From positions 248,001-312,000 of the forward strand of contig WARS01000052.1 in NCBI GenBank assembly GCA_008933995.1: DNA of 64,000 nucleotides, written 5' to 3'. Made by a program: the position numbers and the translations under genes. A model generated the notes under the pieces. It had not been told where the DNA came from and ran no database searches. It saw nothing but the letters and a program-made list of their open reading frames with translations. The stretch is from Datnioides undecimradiatus (lineage: Eukaryota; Chordata; Actinopteri; Lobotiformes; Datnioididae). This document shows, in pieces, positions 12,931 through 25,920 of this stretch (positions are counted from its first letter, which is position 1; every line of letters starts with the position of its first letter).

Positions 12931-15432
12931 TCTCTCCTGGCACCTCTGCTGGCTACATGACGCAGCCTGGAGCAGGATTGTGTGTGTGCTTACACAAGAG
13001 GCTCATGTACTGGTAGACATAAGAACACATCTTAATATCTTTACATTTATAATATCTGAGGTATATCTGAAGCAGATGAAGGATTAAATCTGAAGTTATC
13101 GGAGAAACAAGCTGAGCAAACGTTAGCAGCAGCTCGGCTCGCCGCCCCTCCAGGACGTCCCGTGTGCGGCCGACAGCGTGGGAGAAACAGTGGTTTTTAA
13201 GGTGGAACTGCTTTATTCAGTGTTTCTCTGGGTTTGAATCAGCGGCTCTGTTTGTTTTGGAGAGGAGGAGACCTCTGTGGAGAATTCAGCTCCCAGTAAA
13301 AACCTCCTGAACCATCAACACTGAAGGAATCCCAGCTGACAGGAAGACAACAACTCCCAGCATCCCACGCTGCTGCAGGACGTCACATGACTGCATCCTT
13401 TATTATACTGTGATTGAGAGTATGGCAGAAAATTACATGCTGTGCCTTCAAGCAGTATTAGTCCCTCCAGTTAGGTCCGGGTCATGTGACCACCAAGTTC
13501 ACCAGAACATCAGATTAAAGTCCAGGTGTCAAATACCCCCTGAACCTGTGACATCACTGAGGGTCAACGCCATATTGGAATTACAGTCTTTCCTCAGTCT
13601 TTTCCCTCAGTGTTACACTCAAACTGTTGTGTTCCCGGAAGAAATAAAGTGAAACTGCCACAGTCTGGAGCGATGGTTTGGTTCTTCTCTGTTATTTCCA
13701 AAGTGGCGGTGGTTGCTTCTTCGTGGAAATCTGGAAACAAATGCGGCGGGGCCTCTGTTGCTGCTAGTTGCTAGGCTCTGAGGAAAACGGAGAGCGATCC
13801 GGTCGTCTTTGCGACAGCGGCGCCAATAGAAATACCGCTTTTAAATGCGCGAGCGGGGGGGGGGTGGAAAAGTTATCTGCAAACGCTCTGTCCTAAGTGT
13901 AGTGACACGGAGATCAGCTTGGTTTCAAAACAGAGGATGCGGTTGGGAGGAATGGGGAGGTTGAGGCGTCGTCTCACCCGTCAGACAATAAATATGATCC
14001 ACAGGCCATTTCCAGTGGTTATCAGGAGCCAAAACACTGCACAGTGTAAGAGAAGACAGGATTTCAGCAGTGATTTTATCTTTCATTGCAATAATTACCA
14101 GCTAAACTGTAGCAATACCACACTGAACGCCTCGGATAATCCAGGCAGTGCCGCAGTTGAGTCTGGCTTCAGTGCCAAAACTGTGGCCGTGCTGAAACTT
14201 TACCTGTCCAGGCAAGACGGACGTTCCCCTCAGATGATCTAATGCAGTCTAGATAATATATAATCTGAATGCAGGAATCCAAGCAGAGCAGAAAAAAGAC
14301 AGCCACGCTGCAGATCTCGCAGTAAAAACCTCAGCTCTGCATCACACCGAGGGGACGGACCCTCTGAGCTTAGGTGGTAGGTGGAACTGACTGTGAAATG
14401 AAACACAATGTAAACAACGCTCAGCTCATTCTGTCCGACGGACAATGTTTCAAGCAGCGGCGGCGGCGGCCTGTTTGTGTCCGCGCACTCTTCAGAGAGA
14501 CACTAAGCCTGTACCTGCTGTTCTCATTTAAAGCTGCTTTTAGATAACAGAATCGGCCAAACGCGTACAAAGCAAATTACTCTCAGCCTGAGATGAACTG
14601 CGTCTTACAACGACAAGCATGCCTTTGTGCTTAACATCGACAATAAACTGCTCAGGAGGTGCAATTTTCTTCTTTATGACCCTGCGGTTTAACGTCATCT
14701 AAGGCTTGTTGGTTGGCACTTGCTGGCTGATACAGGTTATCTTGGCTCCACTGAGCCTAGGATCCTTTGGGTGTTGTCTCGTGAGAGGAAACGCTGTTTG
14801 AAAAGGTCAGCTGCAAGAACGCCAATGTTGCATGCAGCTTTTGCGCAAACACACGTGCAATACAAGTTAAAAGGTTTTGGAAAAGGGTGTCGCAAACATG
14901 CTTTCGGTGTGAGAAGAGTGCAAAGTGAAGCGCAGAAAAGGCCTTTTTCATTTTCATTTCACGTGGTTATTTCTCAAGTTATCGATGACAGAAAGAAACA
15001 AGGCTGAGGGTGCCAAGACATGCTGATGTTGGCAGGTAACGTGTTTGTTTTTAGAGCTAATTAGCCAAAGTTACACGCTAAGACGCCAAAGTAAGATGGC
15101 AAAGTGGCGCTCGGGGGTTATTTCTGATCTAATGATGGCGCTAGATGAAGGGTCAGAAGGCCGAACAGACAGACAGAGTGCCAAGACAAACCACAGCATG
15201 CAGTGTTTGGCGCACACAGTCCGACTGACAGGTGTGACGCCGCAGAAACACTGGTTGAGTATCGGTTTCATTTCAGGCAACCAGTGAATATTAAGAGTGA
15301 TATTAAGAGTGAGTTCTTCTACCGACGGTGCCCAGAGAGGGATACCTCCTGCTGGATGGAGCAGGGAGGTTCAGGTATCTACTGTTAGCAGCAAATCATC
15401 TGTGGGTGTTACCACGTGACTTCAAACGAGCT

Positions 15433-15519
15433 TCCTTCGAGCCGGAGTTGAACCAGCGACCTAAGGATGCCTGCGCGCTCCCCTACAGTCCTCCGCTCTA
15501 CCAACTGAGCTATCGAAGG
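15433..15519 (-). tRNA. tRNA-Tyr (GTA), intron-containing, copy 1
   Basis: On the minus strand the 87-nt gene folds as a cloverleaf. The acceptor arms are CCTTCGA and TCGAAGG. The D-arm begins TAGCTCAGTTGGTA, the anticodon loop is CTGTAGA after splicing, and the T-arm is GCTGG-TTCAACT-CCGGC. A 14-nt intron sits in the usual place, one base 3' of the anticodon, and the mature body is 73 nt, as expected for tRNA-Tyr. The T-loop reads TTCAACT rather than the TTCAAAT of the two other copies, still within the TTCRANY consensus. The discriminator is A. No T4 terminator follows immediately (only TTT), which may reduce or alter transcription. Confidence 0.92.
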
Positions 15520-16368
15520 GCTGGATGAGATGGTTTCTGTAAAACTCTCACACGTCCATGTTACCATGGAGCATCAGGCTGATTCTTGGTGGTGGACTGC
15601 ATCAGCTCAAACATCAAACTCCACCAAACAGTTAACAACTTAATCCCAGTCCGGCAACAAAGCTGTCAGGAGAGACGTAAAGGGTTATTCCGGTTCATGT
15701 TAACACAATTAAACATTAAAGGTTGTTTAGCAGATCAAAACATCGGCCGTATCAAGTCTTCTAAACTTAATATGCTGTATCTGGCACGACCGAGTCTCAG
15801 GTCTACAGCTTCCAGAGTAAACCAGAGCACATCCAGGTCCACTGTAAATACACTGCGTCATCCAGTCGACATCTAGTCAGAGCCCGGAGTGTGCAGGCGG
15901 CGCAGAGAAGACACATGTGGAGACTCCGGATCAAATGTCGGCTTCTTCCTTCCTCCTCCGGCCTCAGCGTGACTCCGTTTGGCCTCCGCTGACAGGTCAG
16001 GGTGTCCAGAACCTAAAACAACACGCTTCCACCGAGTGTTTACTTCACCGTGTGCAGGAAGGGTTATTAAGTTTCTGTCAGTCTGGTCGACATTGTAGCG
16101 AGCGAGCTTCATCTCTAGAACAGGGAATTTAGTTATTCCGGTTTGAGGGGTGTTAGAAGAATCTAATAACAATCATACATGAAGGTTAAGCTCAGGGTCT
16201 TATCTGGATTATTAAGAGACCTTCTGTACAATCAAAGGTTCCTTGTAGGACACCTACAAGGAACCTTTTGATTGCATCGCTGCCCGGAGGGGTCAGTCCT
16301 TGCAGGAGTCTGTCGTTGTTCTCCTAAATGCAGACTTTTGTCTCCACCATACAAATATTAACGCCACA
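15520..16368. other. Spacer between two tRNA genes
   Basis: There is no protein-coding or RNA gene here. The stretch contains a near-perfect hairpin at 16229-16274, described separately, and otherwise unremarkable unique-looking sequence. Confidence 0.6.
16229..16274. repeat. Near-perfect inverted repeat, 21-bp stem with 3-nt loop
   Basis: Left arm 16229-16249 and right arm 16253-16274 are reverse complements over 21 bp, with a single extra T in the right arm and the 3-base loop ACA between them. Either strand could form a tight RNA hairpin or the DNA a cruciform. The loop is too short for a typical microRNA precursor. The arms do not resemble a microRNA that I know. Confidence 0.85.
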
Positions 16369-16450
16369 CGCTGTGAGTAGGACTTGAACCTACGCGGGGA
16401 GCCCCCATTGGATTTCAAGTCCAACGCCTTAACCACTCGGCCATCACAGC
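16369..16450 (-). tRNA. tRNA-Ser (TGA)
   Basis: The 82-nt minus-strand gene has acceptor arms GCTGTGA and TCACAGC, an A box of the form TGGCCGAGTGGTTAAGG, anticodon loop CTTGAAA with anticodon TGA, and a long variable arm (GGGGGCTCCCC type) typical of serine tRNAs. The T-arm is GTAGG-TTCAAGT-CCTAC and the discriminator base is G. Apart from compensated changes in the acceptor and T stems, it matches the vertebrate tRNA-Ser-TGA pattern. There is no intron. No run of four T follows within the next few bases, so the terminator is weak or further downstream. Confidence 0.95.
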
Positions 16451-19400
16451 CACACGTGCGTGACTCCTCACCCATCTCGCAGCATTCGCAGCAGTGAGAA
16501 AGCAACTTAACGGTTAACGTCGAAGCTTTTATCTGATGTTCTCATCCAGAACCACTGCTGAGCAGGGAGGAGGAGGATTTGTGTGTGTGTGCGTGCTGCT
16601 GAAGGACACTTTGTGAAGACAGATGGCTGATAAAAACGAATCTCAGGACTTCCAGCGCTCAGCCTCTGATGTTGCCTTTTGCAAAATACCAAGAGGGTGA
16701 CAAAGATCTGTTGTTTGTGCAGGAACGGTGACACATTAGATATGAAACCAAACATGGTTAAAGAGTAAGAGGGTTAACTGTAACTGATGTGATGCACAGC
16801 CCGAACTGTATTCAACTCTTATTCAGCAAAGTGTAGACCTGTCAACGCGTCAGTCACGTGCTCTGTCTGATACTTGCGTTCGGTTTTCGTTGATCCGTAT
16901 CGCGTATCATCGCTGAACTCCCTCAGAAGCCGATTACAGATGTGTTCATTACTGTAAAACTGGCTTTCCCCACATCTGTTTTACAGCTGAGCTCGCCCCT
17001 CCGCGGCCGCTGGGCTCCCTCTTTAATAGCTCGACACTGGAAAAAATTCATAAATGAATATCTTCGCAGCACAGATCGGGTTCGCTCTCGCTTCGCAGAC
17101 GGCAGCCCGGCTGCTCAGCCGAATCCCTCCGAGGTGAAGCGTCTCTGGAAATTCGGTCCATGTCAAACCTGAGCCTTGGAATTCTGGGAAATGCATTTAG
17201 CTCTACTCCCACAGTAACAGAGTGGATTTTGGGGTATTAGTGTCCATCCCTGCAGTCAGTCACCAACTCCCTTCGGTGCATGGGAGACTGTTATTTGTCC
17301 CGTAATTACATTAAGAGCAGAATCTCCCAGAATATTAGCTAAAACGGCGAGGAATGCGCGGCACTCTCGCCCCGACCGCCCCGGTATTGTCTATACTTCT
17401 GAACGGCGTGTTTGTTTTCGATTGTGTTTTCCCTAAACCAAAAACACTGCATCTTCTCAAGGAAGAGGAGGAACGGCCACAGCGGGCTGTGGGATCTCCG
17501 CTGCTGCAGATGCAGATGTTTATCCGATCAGCTAAACACAGATATAAGGTTTCACGGAAGGGAGAGGGAGGAAGACACGTCGGCAGCAGCGAGGCGAGCT
17601 GCACAGCAGAGTTATTCACGAGCTGCAAGCTTCGTTCTAAACGCTTCAGTCGAAAACACGATATCGAATCTTAGCCTGCGCAAACTTATTCCTTGAAAAT
17701 GCGAAGGGACTGTCTTAACGCGCCGTCACCGAGCCTTGCAACGACCGTGTTTTTCAAACCACATGTGTTTTTGAAATAATGCATTTATATAACATCCTGG
17801 AATATAAGCGCGTGCACCTGCGGTGATTTAATGGTCAGTTAAAAAAAGCAGATAAGCTCTGAACTCAGGAAACGTTGCATTTACCAAGACGCGAACGACA
17901 GTTACGGGGAAGTTTTTGACTGAATTTGTTTGGAAAGCCTGTCACAGTTCACTGGATGGATGGATTAACGGACGGCATTAGGTTGGAGATGAGCCCAGTC
18001 ACCAAATACATCACTCACGCCCTCTAGAAAGACAAATAGAAGTGTCTATTCGCATCCCTGAACCGTTTGCTTGAATCCCTTGAAATCTAAATCATTTCCT
18101 TGATGTCTGTGGTTACAATTAAGCCCAAAACTGACTCGGTTAGGTCGCGGGAAACGTCGTGGTTTGGCTAAAATAAGAGCTTTGTGAGGGGAACAGACAA
18201 GCCCATCATCCTGAAAACAACACAAACTGTTATCGTGCCAACGTCATATGCAACTTTGCAGAAGATCACCGGAAGTTGTTCAGGCTTCTGGGTAGCGGGC
18301 TCTAGTTTTCCAGAGAACAGGCCTTGGGGTTGGATTGGGATCTTAGACTAATGGGCAGTCGCCCTGTTAGAAAGGGGTGGCATTGACCTTTATTAGATAT
18401 TCATAACGTTTACAGTGAAGTAACACAAAGAGCAGAGGAGGACCAACAACAGAGCTCTGTGACGCTGACGTGTTTGATGAGCAGCTGTACGATGTACAAA
18501 TATCGTTGTTAGATGCAGTTCATGCCTCCAAACCCCTGCCCGCGCCACTTCCTGCCCAACATTTCTTTTTTTCGCCACACCACGCGAGCAAATCCCGCTG
18601 GCAGCAGATCCCGCCTCCCGCGCGCCGAGGAGGGCATTATCCAAAACACTTCTTCACGAGGACTGAAGACAACGTTCAGAGACTATACTTACTTTGAGTG
18701 CAAGCAGCGTGTTTCTGTTTGGAGATTACTGCATCTGCTGGTTTTGACACAGCAATTAAACAAGGTGGAGCGTGGTGACTGCTTATTAGATCATCAGCGG
18801 GGCTCGACTTCCTGTGAACGTGATCGCAGATCATTGTGAGCGAGGGACGCTGTGAGAGCTAGCAAAACCCGAGAGGCTGATTAACACAGTATACTCCCGT
18901 CAGACGAACGCTGTGAGTGAAACAGGATGCCGGAGTGAGGATGTGATTCAGTGGGACGTCATGAAAATGCTGAGAATCAACAACTCGCCATCTGCCATCT
19001 GCTTTAGCTTCGTATCGCTTTAAGCCCGTTCTTCCTTCTTTTTCAGCGCGACCGGCCTCAAATTAAGGAAAACAAATGACTCGGCCCCAGGCAGACAGAG
19101 TTATAACTCAAACAAACTTCACCCTCTGTGTTTTTACGTAACTCCAGGTGTTGATTAAAGGAAAGTAAGACGTGGTGTTTTGGAACTGCACGACGTGCAG
19201 CGCGCAGACTCGAGCGTCTGTCTGGGACTTAATCCATATTTGCACAGAGAGCGGTTTTCACATGTCACTCCCATATAATTACACAGCTAAGTGTTTCAGA
19301 GGGAGACAGGGGAGGAGATCTGGGTGGTCTCTCGACTTCCTCGCTCCCTCCAGCACATCGACCGGAGACCTGTGATTCACCGTCATTAGCATTCCACTGC

Positions 19401-21058
19401 GCCAAACCGCCAGGATGTGAGCGAGGAGCAGCCACAACGTCTCCACGCCTGACCCCTAAATTAACCATCGGTTTGTAGCCAGGTCATCAGTTTCACTTGT
19501 GACGGGTCAAACTTAGGCGGATGAGCTTGTTTCCTTCGTAACACCACGTCATTACATCGCTTCTTTTAGCCAAAACGAGTTATTCCTTGACAGTCAGTTT
19601 CCTTTCCTCCCATCCTTCCCTAGCTGTGGGTAAAAATCAGTAACAACCATTTTGCAGAGATGTAAACACAACTTTCTAGGTCCAAATCCACACTGCAAGC
19701 ATATTAAGACAGACAGACAAGTACGTACGCAACTGCCCTCACCTGAAAACAACAATGGTGGTCATTTCGGTGACCAAGTGTGTTAAATTTATGTTTTCTT
19801 GACAAATAGTTACTTGCAGTTGTGCAACTAATTACTGTTTTTGCCTCAGGTGGAGGAGAAGAGCCCAGCGTTGACCACGTTTGCACATATTCCCTTATTC
19901 TTTGAAAGACAATATTCCTGCTGAGCTGTTTATGAATGGATGAATGAATATCCCTGTTCACATGCTGATGGAGGCTGCAATCGTTTACAATCGTGCATCC
20001 TGTCAGGATCGGGATATGTTTGTGCTGGATGGAGAAGCGGACATGTTGCTACTATCCACCCACCAAGATGGATCGCAGCTCAGGTGATGAGAAAACAACG
20101 TCAGCCTCGTCCCGCTGCGCAGGCGGACGTCCAACGCCGAGAGGGGTTACAGCACAAACTCCCAGCGGAGAGAGCAGACATCCACCTCGTGACCTCCTCC
20201 CGCTGCTCGCCAACAGGCGCCCGCCGCAAAACAACGCTACGGCAAAACATTTTCAGCCCCGTCAATCAGAGTACACGCCAAATAAAATCCTCTGCACGGT
20301 AGCTCTCTGCACGCCGGGTCGCTGTCAGGACAGTTATTCCCTTGTTGGGCTCGTGAGGGTGAGCGGGGCCAAGGCCAGTCACACAAAATTAATGCGAGCT
20401 TCGTGCAAATCTTTCTACCTCAGCTCCTGTTTCCTGTTGTGGCACTTATCTGTCATCCACGATCATTTATGGCTTGGTGTTTGGACAGTGTACTTGGACT
20501 CCTTTGCAGCTTGTCCAGTGAATGATCTGGGGAGTTAAGTTCTGTGTCACTCATTATTAAGTTGCTCTGGAACAGAGCCTCGGCTTAATTCCTCCCATGC
20601 AATGCAAAATGTAGGCCAGGCTGCCTCACTAGCTGTCTGCACAGATGCTTTAGCCTGGAGCCATATTGACTCCTGCCTGACTACCGGTCAGCGTGGCCGC
20701 AGGCGCTATTCACGCCAGCTCATGCCTGAGCCTGCACAGACACATCAGACTACAAAGTCAGGCTCACTTCTGATTGGATGAGACCAGGGCCAAAAACTCA
20801 GATGAGGCCCCGAGGGAACCGCAAGGCTATGTTGTGGTACCTCTCACTCATGCTCTCGATAACCTTATCTGCAGCTCCTTCTGAATACTGATTTCCTATT
20901 GATCGATTCAAATCCACAGCTGCAGCCCTGGATGACTGCGACGGTCAATAAATGTCGTAAACTACACGTTTCATTTAAATTCATTGTCGCGCAGCAGATT
21001 CTGGACGCTTGCCAACACGGCTGCATCAGCTCGAGACGCAGTAAACACAAAACAGTCC
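16451..21058. other. Intergenic DNA between tRNA genes
   Basis: I see no gene I can support. Several short frames exist, the longest of 181 codons at 19993-20538, but none has a recognisable domain or exon-like structure. A sequence with some CCAAT- and ATTA-type motifs runs through the area. No strong repeat was noticed. Confidence 0.5.
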
Positions 21059-21146
21059 TCCTTCGAGCCGGATTTGAACCAGCGACCTAAGGATGTCAGC
21101 AGCGCTCTCCTACAGTCCTCCGCTCTACCAGCTGAGCTATCGAAGG
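21059..21146 (-). tRNA. tRNA-Tyr (GTA), intron-containing, copy 2
   Basis: The 88-nt minus-strand gene has the same acceptor (CCTTCGA/TCGAAGG), anticodon and T arms as the copy at 15.4 kb, but the D-loop reads GCTCAGCTGG and the T-loop TTCAAAT. A 15-nt intron (GAGAGCGCTGCTGAC) follows the base 3' of the anticodon, and removing it leaves a 73-nt tRNA. The discriminator is A. A TTTT run lies just downstream on the minus strand and can end Pol III transcription. Confidence 0.95.
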
Positions 21147-21616
21147 GGCTCGAGCACCTACTGCACTGTGGACGCAGCAAAACAAACACGAGACGACTGT
21201 GACACAAGCGCAGCGCAAACGAGAACAGGGCCGGTAAATGTGATATTGATCAGTATTCTCCTCCTGCCGGTGCGTTGTTCAGGGTCGCGCTTCCACGGCA
21301 ACGACGCGGTGCCTCGCTGACGGTGTGGAAACGCCAACATGCATGCGCATCAGATTGTCCAGCAAGCCAATCAGGCGCGTTTCAGGCGCAGCAGATGTGC
21401 GCTCATTTTAATCTCTGCGCTGAAGTCGTGCAGGCTGACATCTCATGTGGCTGTCCCTGGTTTATATACGTTTACATTTTGTCAGTAATATATGCCCAAG
21501 TGATCATAAACATACAAAAATCCTCTTTTACAGCTTGAAAAATGAAATTAAAGTCAAAGTCTGAGCGCATGCTGTCACGCACCTGTTCCTCTGTGACCGT
21601 GAGAGCAAAAGCTTCC

Positions 21617-21704
21617 TCCTTCGAGCCGGATTTGAACCAGCGACCTAAGGATTTCCACAGTACAGCCCTACAGTCCTCCGCTCTACCAACTGAGCTATCG
21701 AAGG
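21617..21704 (-). tRNA. tRNA-Tyr (GTA), intron-containing, copy 3
   Basis: The 88-nt minus-strand gene lies 470 bp from copy 2 on the same strand. The mature part is identical to copy 2 except for one D-loop base (GCTCAGTTGG). The 15-nt intron (GGCTGTACTGTGGAA) is unrelated in sequence to that of copy 2. The discriminator is A, and a TTTT run occurs about 7 bases downstream on the minus strand. Tandem same-strand copies suggest local duplication followed by free drift of the intron. Confidence 0.95.
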
Positions 21705-23462
21705 GACGGCAAACAGTGCAACAGTGTCGTCGGGATAACTCAGTTTATTTACACATACACAATATTGAATTTGGGAAATATGTACATTAAAGGGATGACT
21801 AGGGTTTTTTTTCACTTGGCTGAATGGTGCAACCTCAAAACAATGTGTAAAATTCATAAATAAACAGGAAATATGAAGGAAAAAAGGGTCAAAGGTTGGA
21901 AAACTCACACACAAGAATGACCAAAACTCATACTGTGGCGATATTTAAGTGCACAAGAGTTGTCTCACGCTCATTAAAGTGCAGATTCTGGTTAAGTCTT
22001 GGTCTGTCGCTCTGCACTCGTGTCCTTTGCCCTCTGCTGCAGCGCGCCTCAGCGAAGCCGCCGTGTCTCGACTTGACTTGACTTACCCCGCGAATGGATC
22101 GCGGCCCAGCTGTTGACTAATAGTCGGCATTCACCGCTAAGAAAACACCGTGTCACCACTCCCTGTGTCCAGAGTGTGGGTGGTGGGAGCAGGGAGGGGC
22201 TGGCTGAGTAAATAGGATAGAGGTTGGGGGTGGGGGGGGCAAAGCAGGAGTTGTAGCATTGTATTGTTTGACTGACAGTGGGACAGCGAGGGGGAACGGG
22301 TGGTCCCGACCCGGAGACAATGCCTGAGAACACGCTGCCGCTCAGCTAAGCCCCCTTTGTGTGGCAGGGTGGGAAACCCCTTACAAATAGCCGTCGCTGG
22401 CGTGATTCATGCCTTTATCATGACTTGGGAATCTGCTCAGTGGAAACATGGCACGGTCTGAGATGTCAGGGGGGGACCGGTTGATGTGACTGGCTGAGGA
22501 GGAGGACTTCTCACAGTTTAGGTTAAATGATCATGTTACATACGTGACACATGTTAACTCAGTTTTGAAAATTAAATTGTGCACAAGCGCTAAATGCCAA
22601 TGCACCTCCAGGGTTTCTGACCGAGCGCCCGCATCCGACGACTTGGAATCAAGATTGTGGTCACTGAAGCGTTCGGCGGTCTTACAGAGCAGAGTGAGGC
22701 TTGTGCTGCGGATGCAAGGCGGTGCACGCTGAAACCACCCCCGCTGCCCCTTTCACTGGCAGGTTTTTAATGTTGGTCATCAACTTTTTTAATTTGCGAG
22801 ATTCAAACCAGGGGGAAGTACATCGAGCACTTACATTGGTGCACCAAAACAGATATTAGATATTCTGTTTACGTCCTATTTCCCAGCATTAAATGATCAT
22901 AATAGGAAAATAAGTTGAGAATGATGTGAAGAATAAAGGGTATTCTATAAAAACATCAACATTAACAACATTAGTATCAATCAATAAATAGTTTTTCTCT
23001 TTTAGATGTTGATCCTGGCTACTTGCATTGAGGCATAAGCGTGCAGGCGAGAGAGCAACATGTAAAAGTGATTTTCATTGGTTTTTAAAGTTTCCTAAGA
23101 TCACTGACCCGACACCCTTTGACATTTAAGCCGTCTGCCATTTAAATAACGAGCGCAGGACGGTTTTAGCTTTGTCCGAAAGGCTCCAATAAACAAACTG
23201 CTCGTCTATTTTTTTATTTATTTTTTTTTGTTAATTTCACCTAAGACGGGCTAACAATGTGAAACTCAATCCAGGCTTTAGGATGAACAAACCTCCTGAA
23301 GTTGGGGCTGTTTATTCAGAGGCTTAGGATTGTATTCGGCGAGGAGCTGCGAGGAGGAGGAGGGGTAAAAACGCGTCAGAGTATCTGCTTACACTCGGCC
23401 CAATTAACAATACAATGGCGCGGGGATTTGCAAAGAATCAAGTCTGCCTGTTTGTCAGCATA

Positions 23463-23535
23463 CATCTGTTAATTATTTGCGTAAATTAGGTCCCAAACAA
23501 TAATTATCACCTACAATTAGGTCAGGTGAAGAGGC
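23463..23535. promoter_or_regulatory. AT-rich homeodomain-motif cluster (candidate enhancer)
   Basis: Within about 70 bases there are TTAATTA, AAATTAGG, ATAATTAT and CAATTAGG, all ATTA-core homeodomain-type sites, embedded in DNA that is less repetitive than its surroundings. The identification rests on motif density alone. Conservation is untested. Confidence 0.25.
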
Positions 23536-25920
23536 GAAGGAGCTGTCGTTAATTGCGTTTAAAATGCTGACAACACCAATTAGCCGCCAGATTCGTCCCC
23601 GCTGCCGCCCAAAGACTGTGTGCGGGGACGAAACCCGTTGCGCTTCCTCCAATACACAGAGCGCCCAGTCGTACTGGTTCAGCTAGTCGGCCATTCGGCT
23701 CCAGCGCACAGGAACACGCTGTAACACAATCTGGCATGAGGTCATGAAATTTGTGGGCGAATCGTTCCCAGCGTGGAAAACGATACAGGGGGACTGGCGC
23801 TGATAGCGAGCCTGCGAGAAACAACAGAAGAGGCGAAGGAAGTAGCATTTGGAAGGTCAGTGTGCGTCCCCGAGTCGCCAGCACGCCCCCGCTGAAGTGT
23901 CCTTGAGCAAGACTGCGACGTTTCTGCGGCTCAGCCGATGGAGTCAGCTCAGATAAGGCTGCAGAAGCGAACGCACCCGCGCACGCACACATGCACGGGT
24001 CTCAGCGACGACAGGTGCGGATTAAGATCCAACCCATGAAGAAGAAAGAGCAGTTCAGTCAAAGCGTCCCCTGTGTTTGGGTGCTAATAAACGTGCACAC
24101 CTTGGCAGCGGATAAGAGCGTGCAGACTCTCCCTGATTCATCGGGCTCCAGATGGGAGTGCCGGCGAAATGCCCACAGTGTAGCAGAATGGAACGCAGGG
24201 CCGAGCTCAGGAGGTTTCAGCCCAAGTTGGCTTTGAAGAGACAACACACAACTTTTAGCCTGAAGAAACAAACAACACTTTCCTTAAAAAGCAGTAAAAT
24301 GCACTACAGCTCAGTGCAATACACTTAAAATACACTGGTCTTGTGTGATTTGTAGTTTACGGCGGCTAACGCTAGCCAGTGTTAACTTTTGCTGCTGCTT
24401 TCTGACATTTTAGAGCCAGCGTAGCTTGCTAACAGTTTCCTGTTTGCACATTAGGGAAACACAGAGCAACGTTAGCATTCATTTGAAGCCCTGACCACCT
24501 GGAGACGTGTTCGCCTTTCTTTCAGCTCTGTATCTAACTCCTGAGGGCAATACCCGGGCACTCAGCTGCTAAATGTTCTTCAGCTGTGCTCTCTCTTTCT
24601 GTCTTGGTCTGTCTGCTGCTTGGTGCTGGGCTGGTAGTGCACAGAGGGTTTTATCAGAGCGATTAGAAGCTGCCTGTGTCTGAAACAAGGTTGATGAGAG
24701 TGAAAGCAGGAAAGCTACAACCAAAAACGGGAAAACATGAGCTGAGAGGAGCTGAAAAGCTCTGCTGTGCAGGTTTTGGGCGGTTATTGCCGAGTGGGCC
24801 CAGTTTGTCCACTGAGTTTTAATCAAAGCGCCTGTTTTTGTGACTTTTTGCCGCCACAATGAAAAGCTTTGCAGACCATTTTGTCCGTTTTCTTAAACAC
24901 ACGGATGCTTTGAAGGAGAAAGGGCCTCGGATGAATCATGACTTTGATAACTGTAATTTTCCTAATTGCATCACGATGCATGAGTCAGGTTTTCAAACTG
25001 ATTTTGAATTAATAAAACACCTCTGTGACGAAATCGTGCTCAGGTATTACAAACCCAAAGTCTTCCACAGCCTCAGCTGTTTAACATAATGTGGAGAAGG
25101 TCCTGCGTCATGTCGAAATGCTGTTGCTGTAACTGCAGACACATAGACCTAAGTGACATCTTTTGACCTGCAAACCGCCGAATGCAGGCTCCCTGGGGCT
25201 GGTGATGTTTCCAGACAGTACATGCAGGAGGATGGGTTGCAAATGTAGTTTGCATACGCTGAATGTAAAACAGATTACTTGTTGTATGACCTTCATTTTC
25301 CTTTCCGCAGTCGAGGGACCAACCCCGGCTCTCTCCTCCTCTTCTGCTGAGCACCGAGTGGATCCAGAGCAAAGATCCTGTTTGCAAAAGGTTTTATTTG
25401 TCAGCACGACAGATAAGATTTCACACTAACAAAGCGCCAATAAATGCAAACACTTACATCCATGTTTAATTTGATCCAGGCTGCCGATTGAATGTTAAAA
25501 ACAATGAACTGTGCACGATTTAACACTCGCATCGATATCCGCAAACAATGCAACAGAGGATCCGTTCTTCCGTGCCACAAAGGAGCGAAACGTGAGGAAA
25601 GAGTCCGCACAATTAAACGTGCACAATACCTACAGGCGTATCGGCGATGGAGCCGCGCTAAAACACCCCAAAAAAATAATTAAAACAAGGCGCTGAATTG
25701 GATATCACTCCACTGTAGAGATGCGGCTAATTCAACAAATTAACAAATGAGCCAAAACACGGCACAAAACCGTGAACCCAGTTAATTTTCATTAAATGAT
25801 AACACATTCCAGCCAATTCAGGTCTTTCTTTCTTTTTTTTTTTTATTATTTGCGTATTCATAAATTCCGGGCACGGGCGCATGAACCTCAACCTTTGTTA
25901 ATATGAATATATTGTGAGAC

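Larger units (their letters stand above)
1..15432. other. Gene-poor intergenic DNA, left part
   Basis: No open reading frame here has recognisable protein homology, exon-like boundaries in series or a domain motif. The longest frames are explained by low-complexity DNA. The stretch holds (TG)n/(CA)n microsatellites at 403-428, 5711-5730, 6971-6997 and 8249-8281, a (CT)n tract at 3452-3476, a long pyrimidine-rich block near 9.2-9.75 kb, a degenerate teleost repeat at about 8.4-8.96 kb, a CACGTG-box cluster at 11.5-11.86 kb and a CAGA-rich tract near 12.85 kb. TATA-like strings at about 2009 and 5073 are not followed by a supportable gene. A non-coding transcript cannot be excluded. Confidence 0.6.

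Noticed and set aside
19993-20538. 181-codon plus-strand ORF
   Set aside because: No recognisable domain, no exon series and no codon bias. It is compatible with chance in 64 kb.
21542-21790. ORFs sharing an SSFEPDLNQRPKD-type peptide at 15.4, 21.0 and 21.6 kb
   Set aside because: The shared peptide is only the translation of the complementary strand of the tRNA-Tyr genes.
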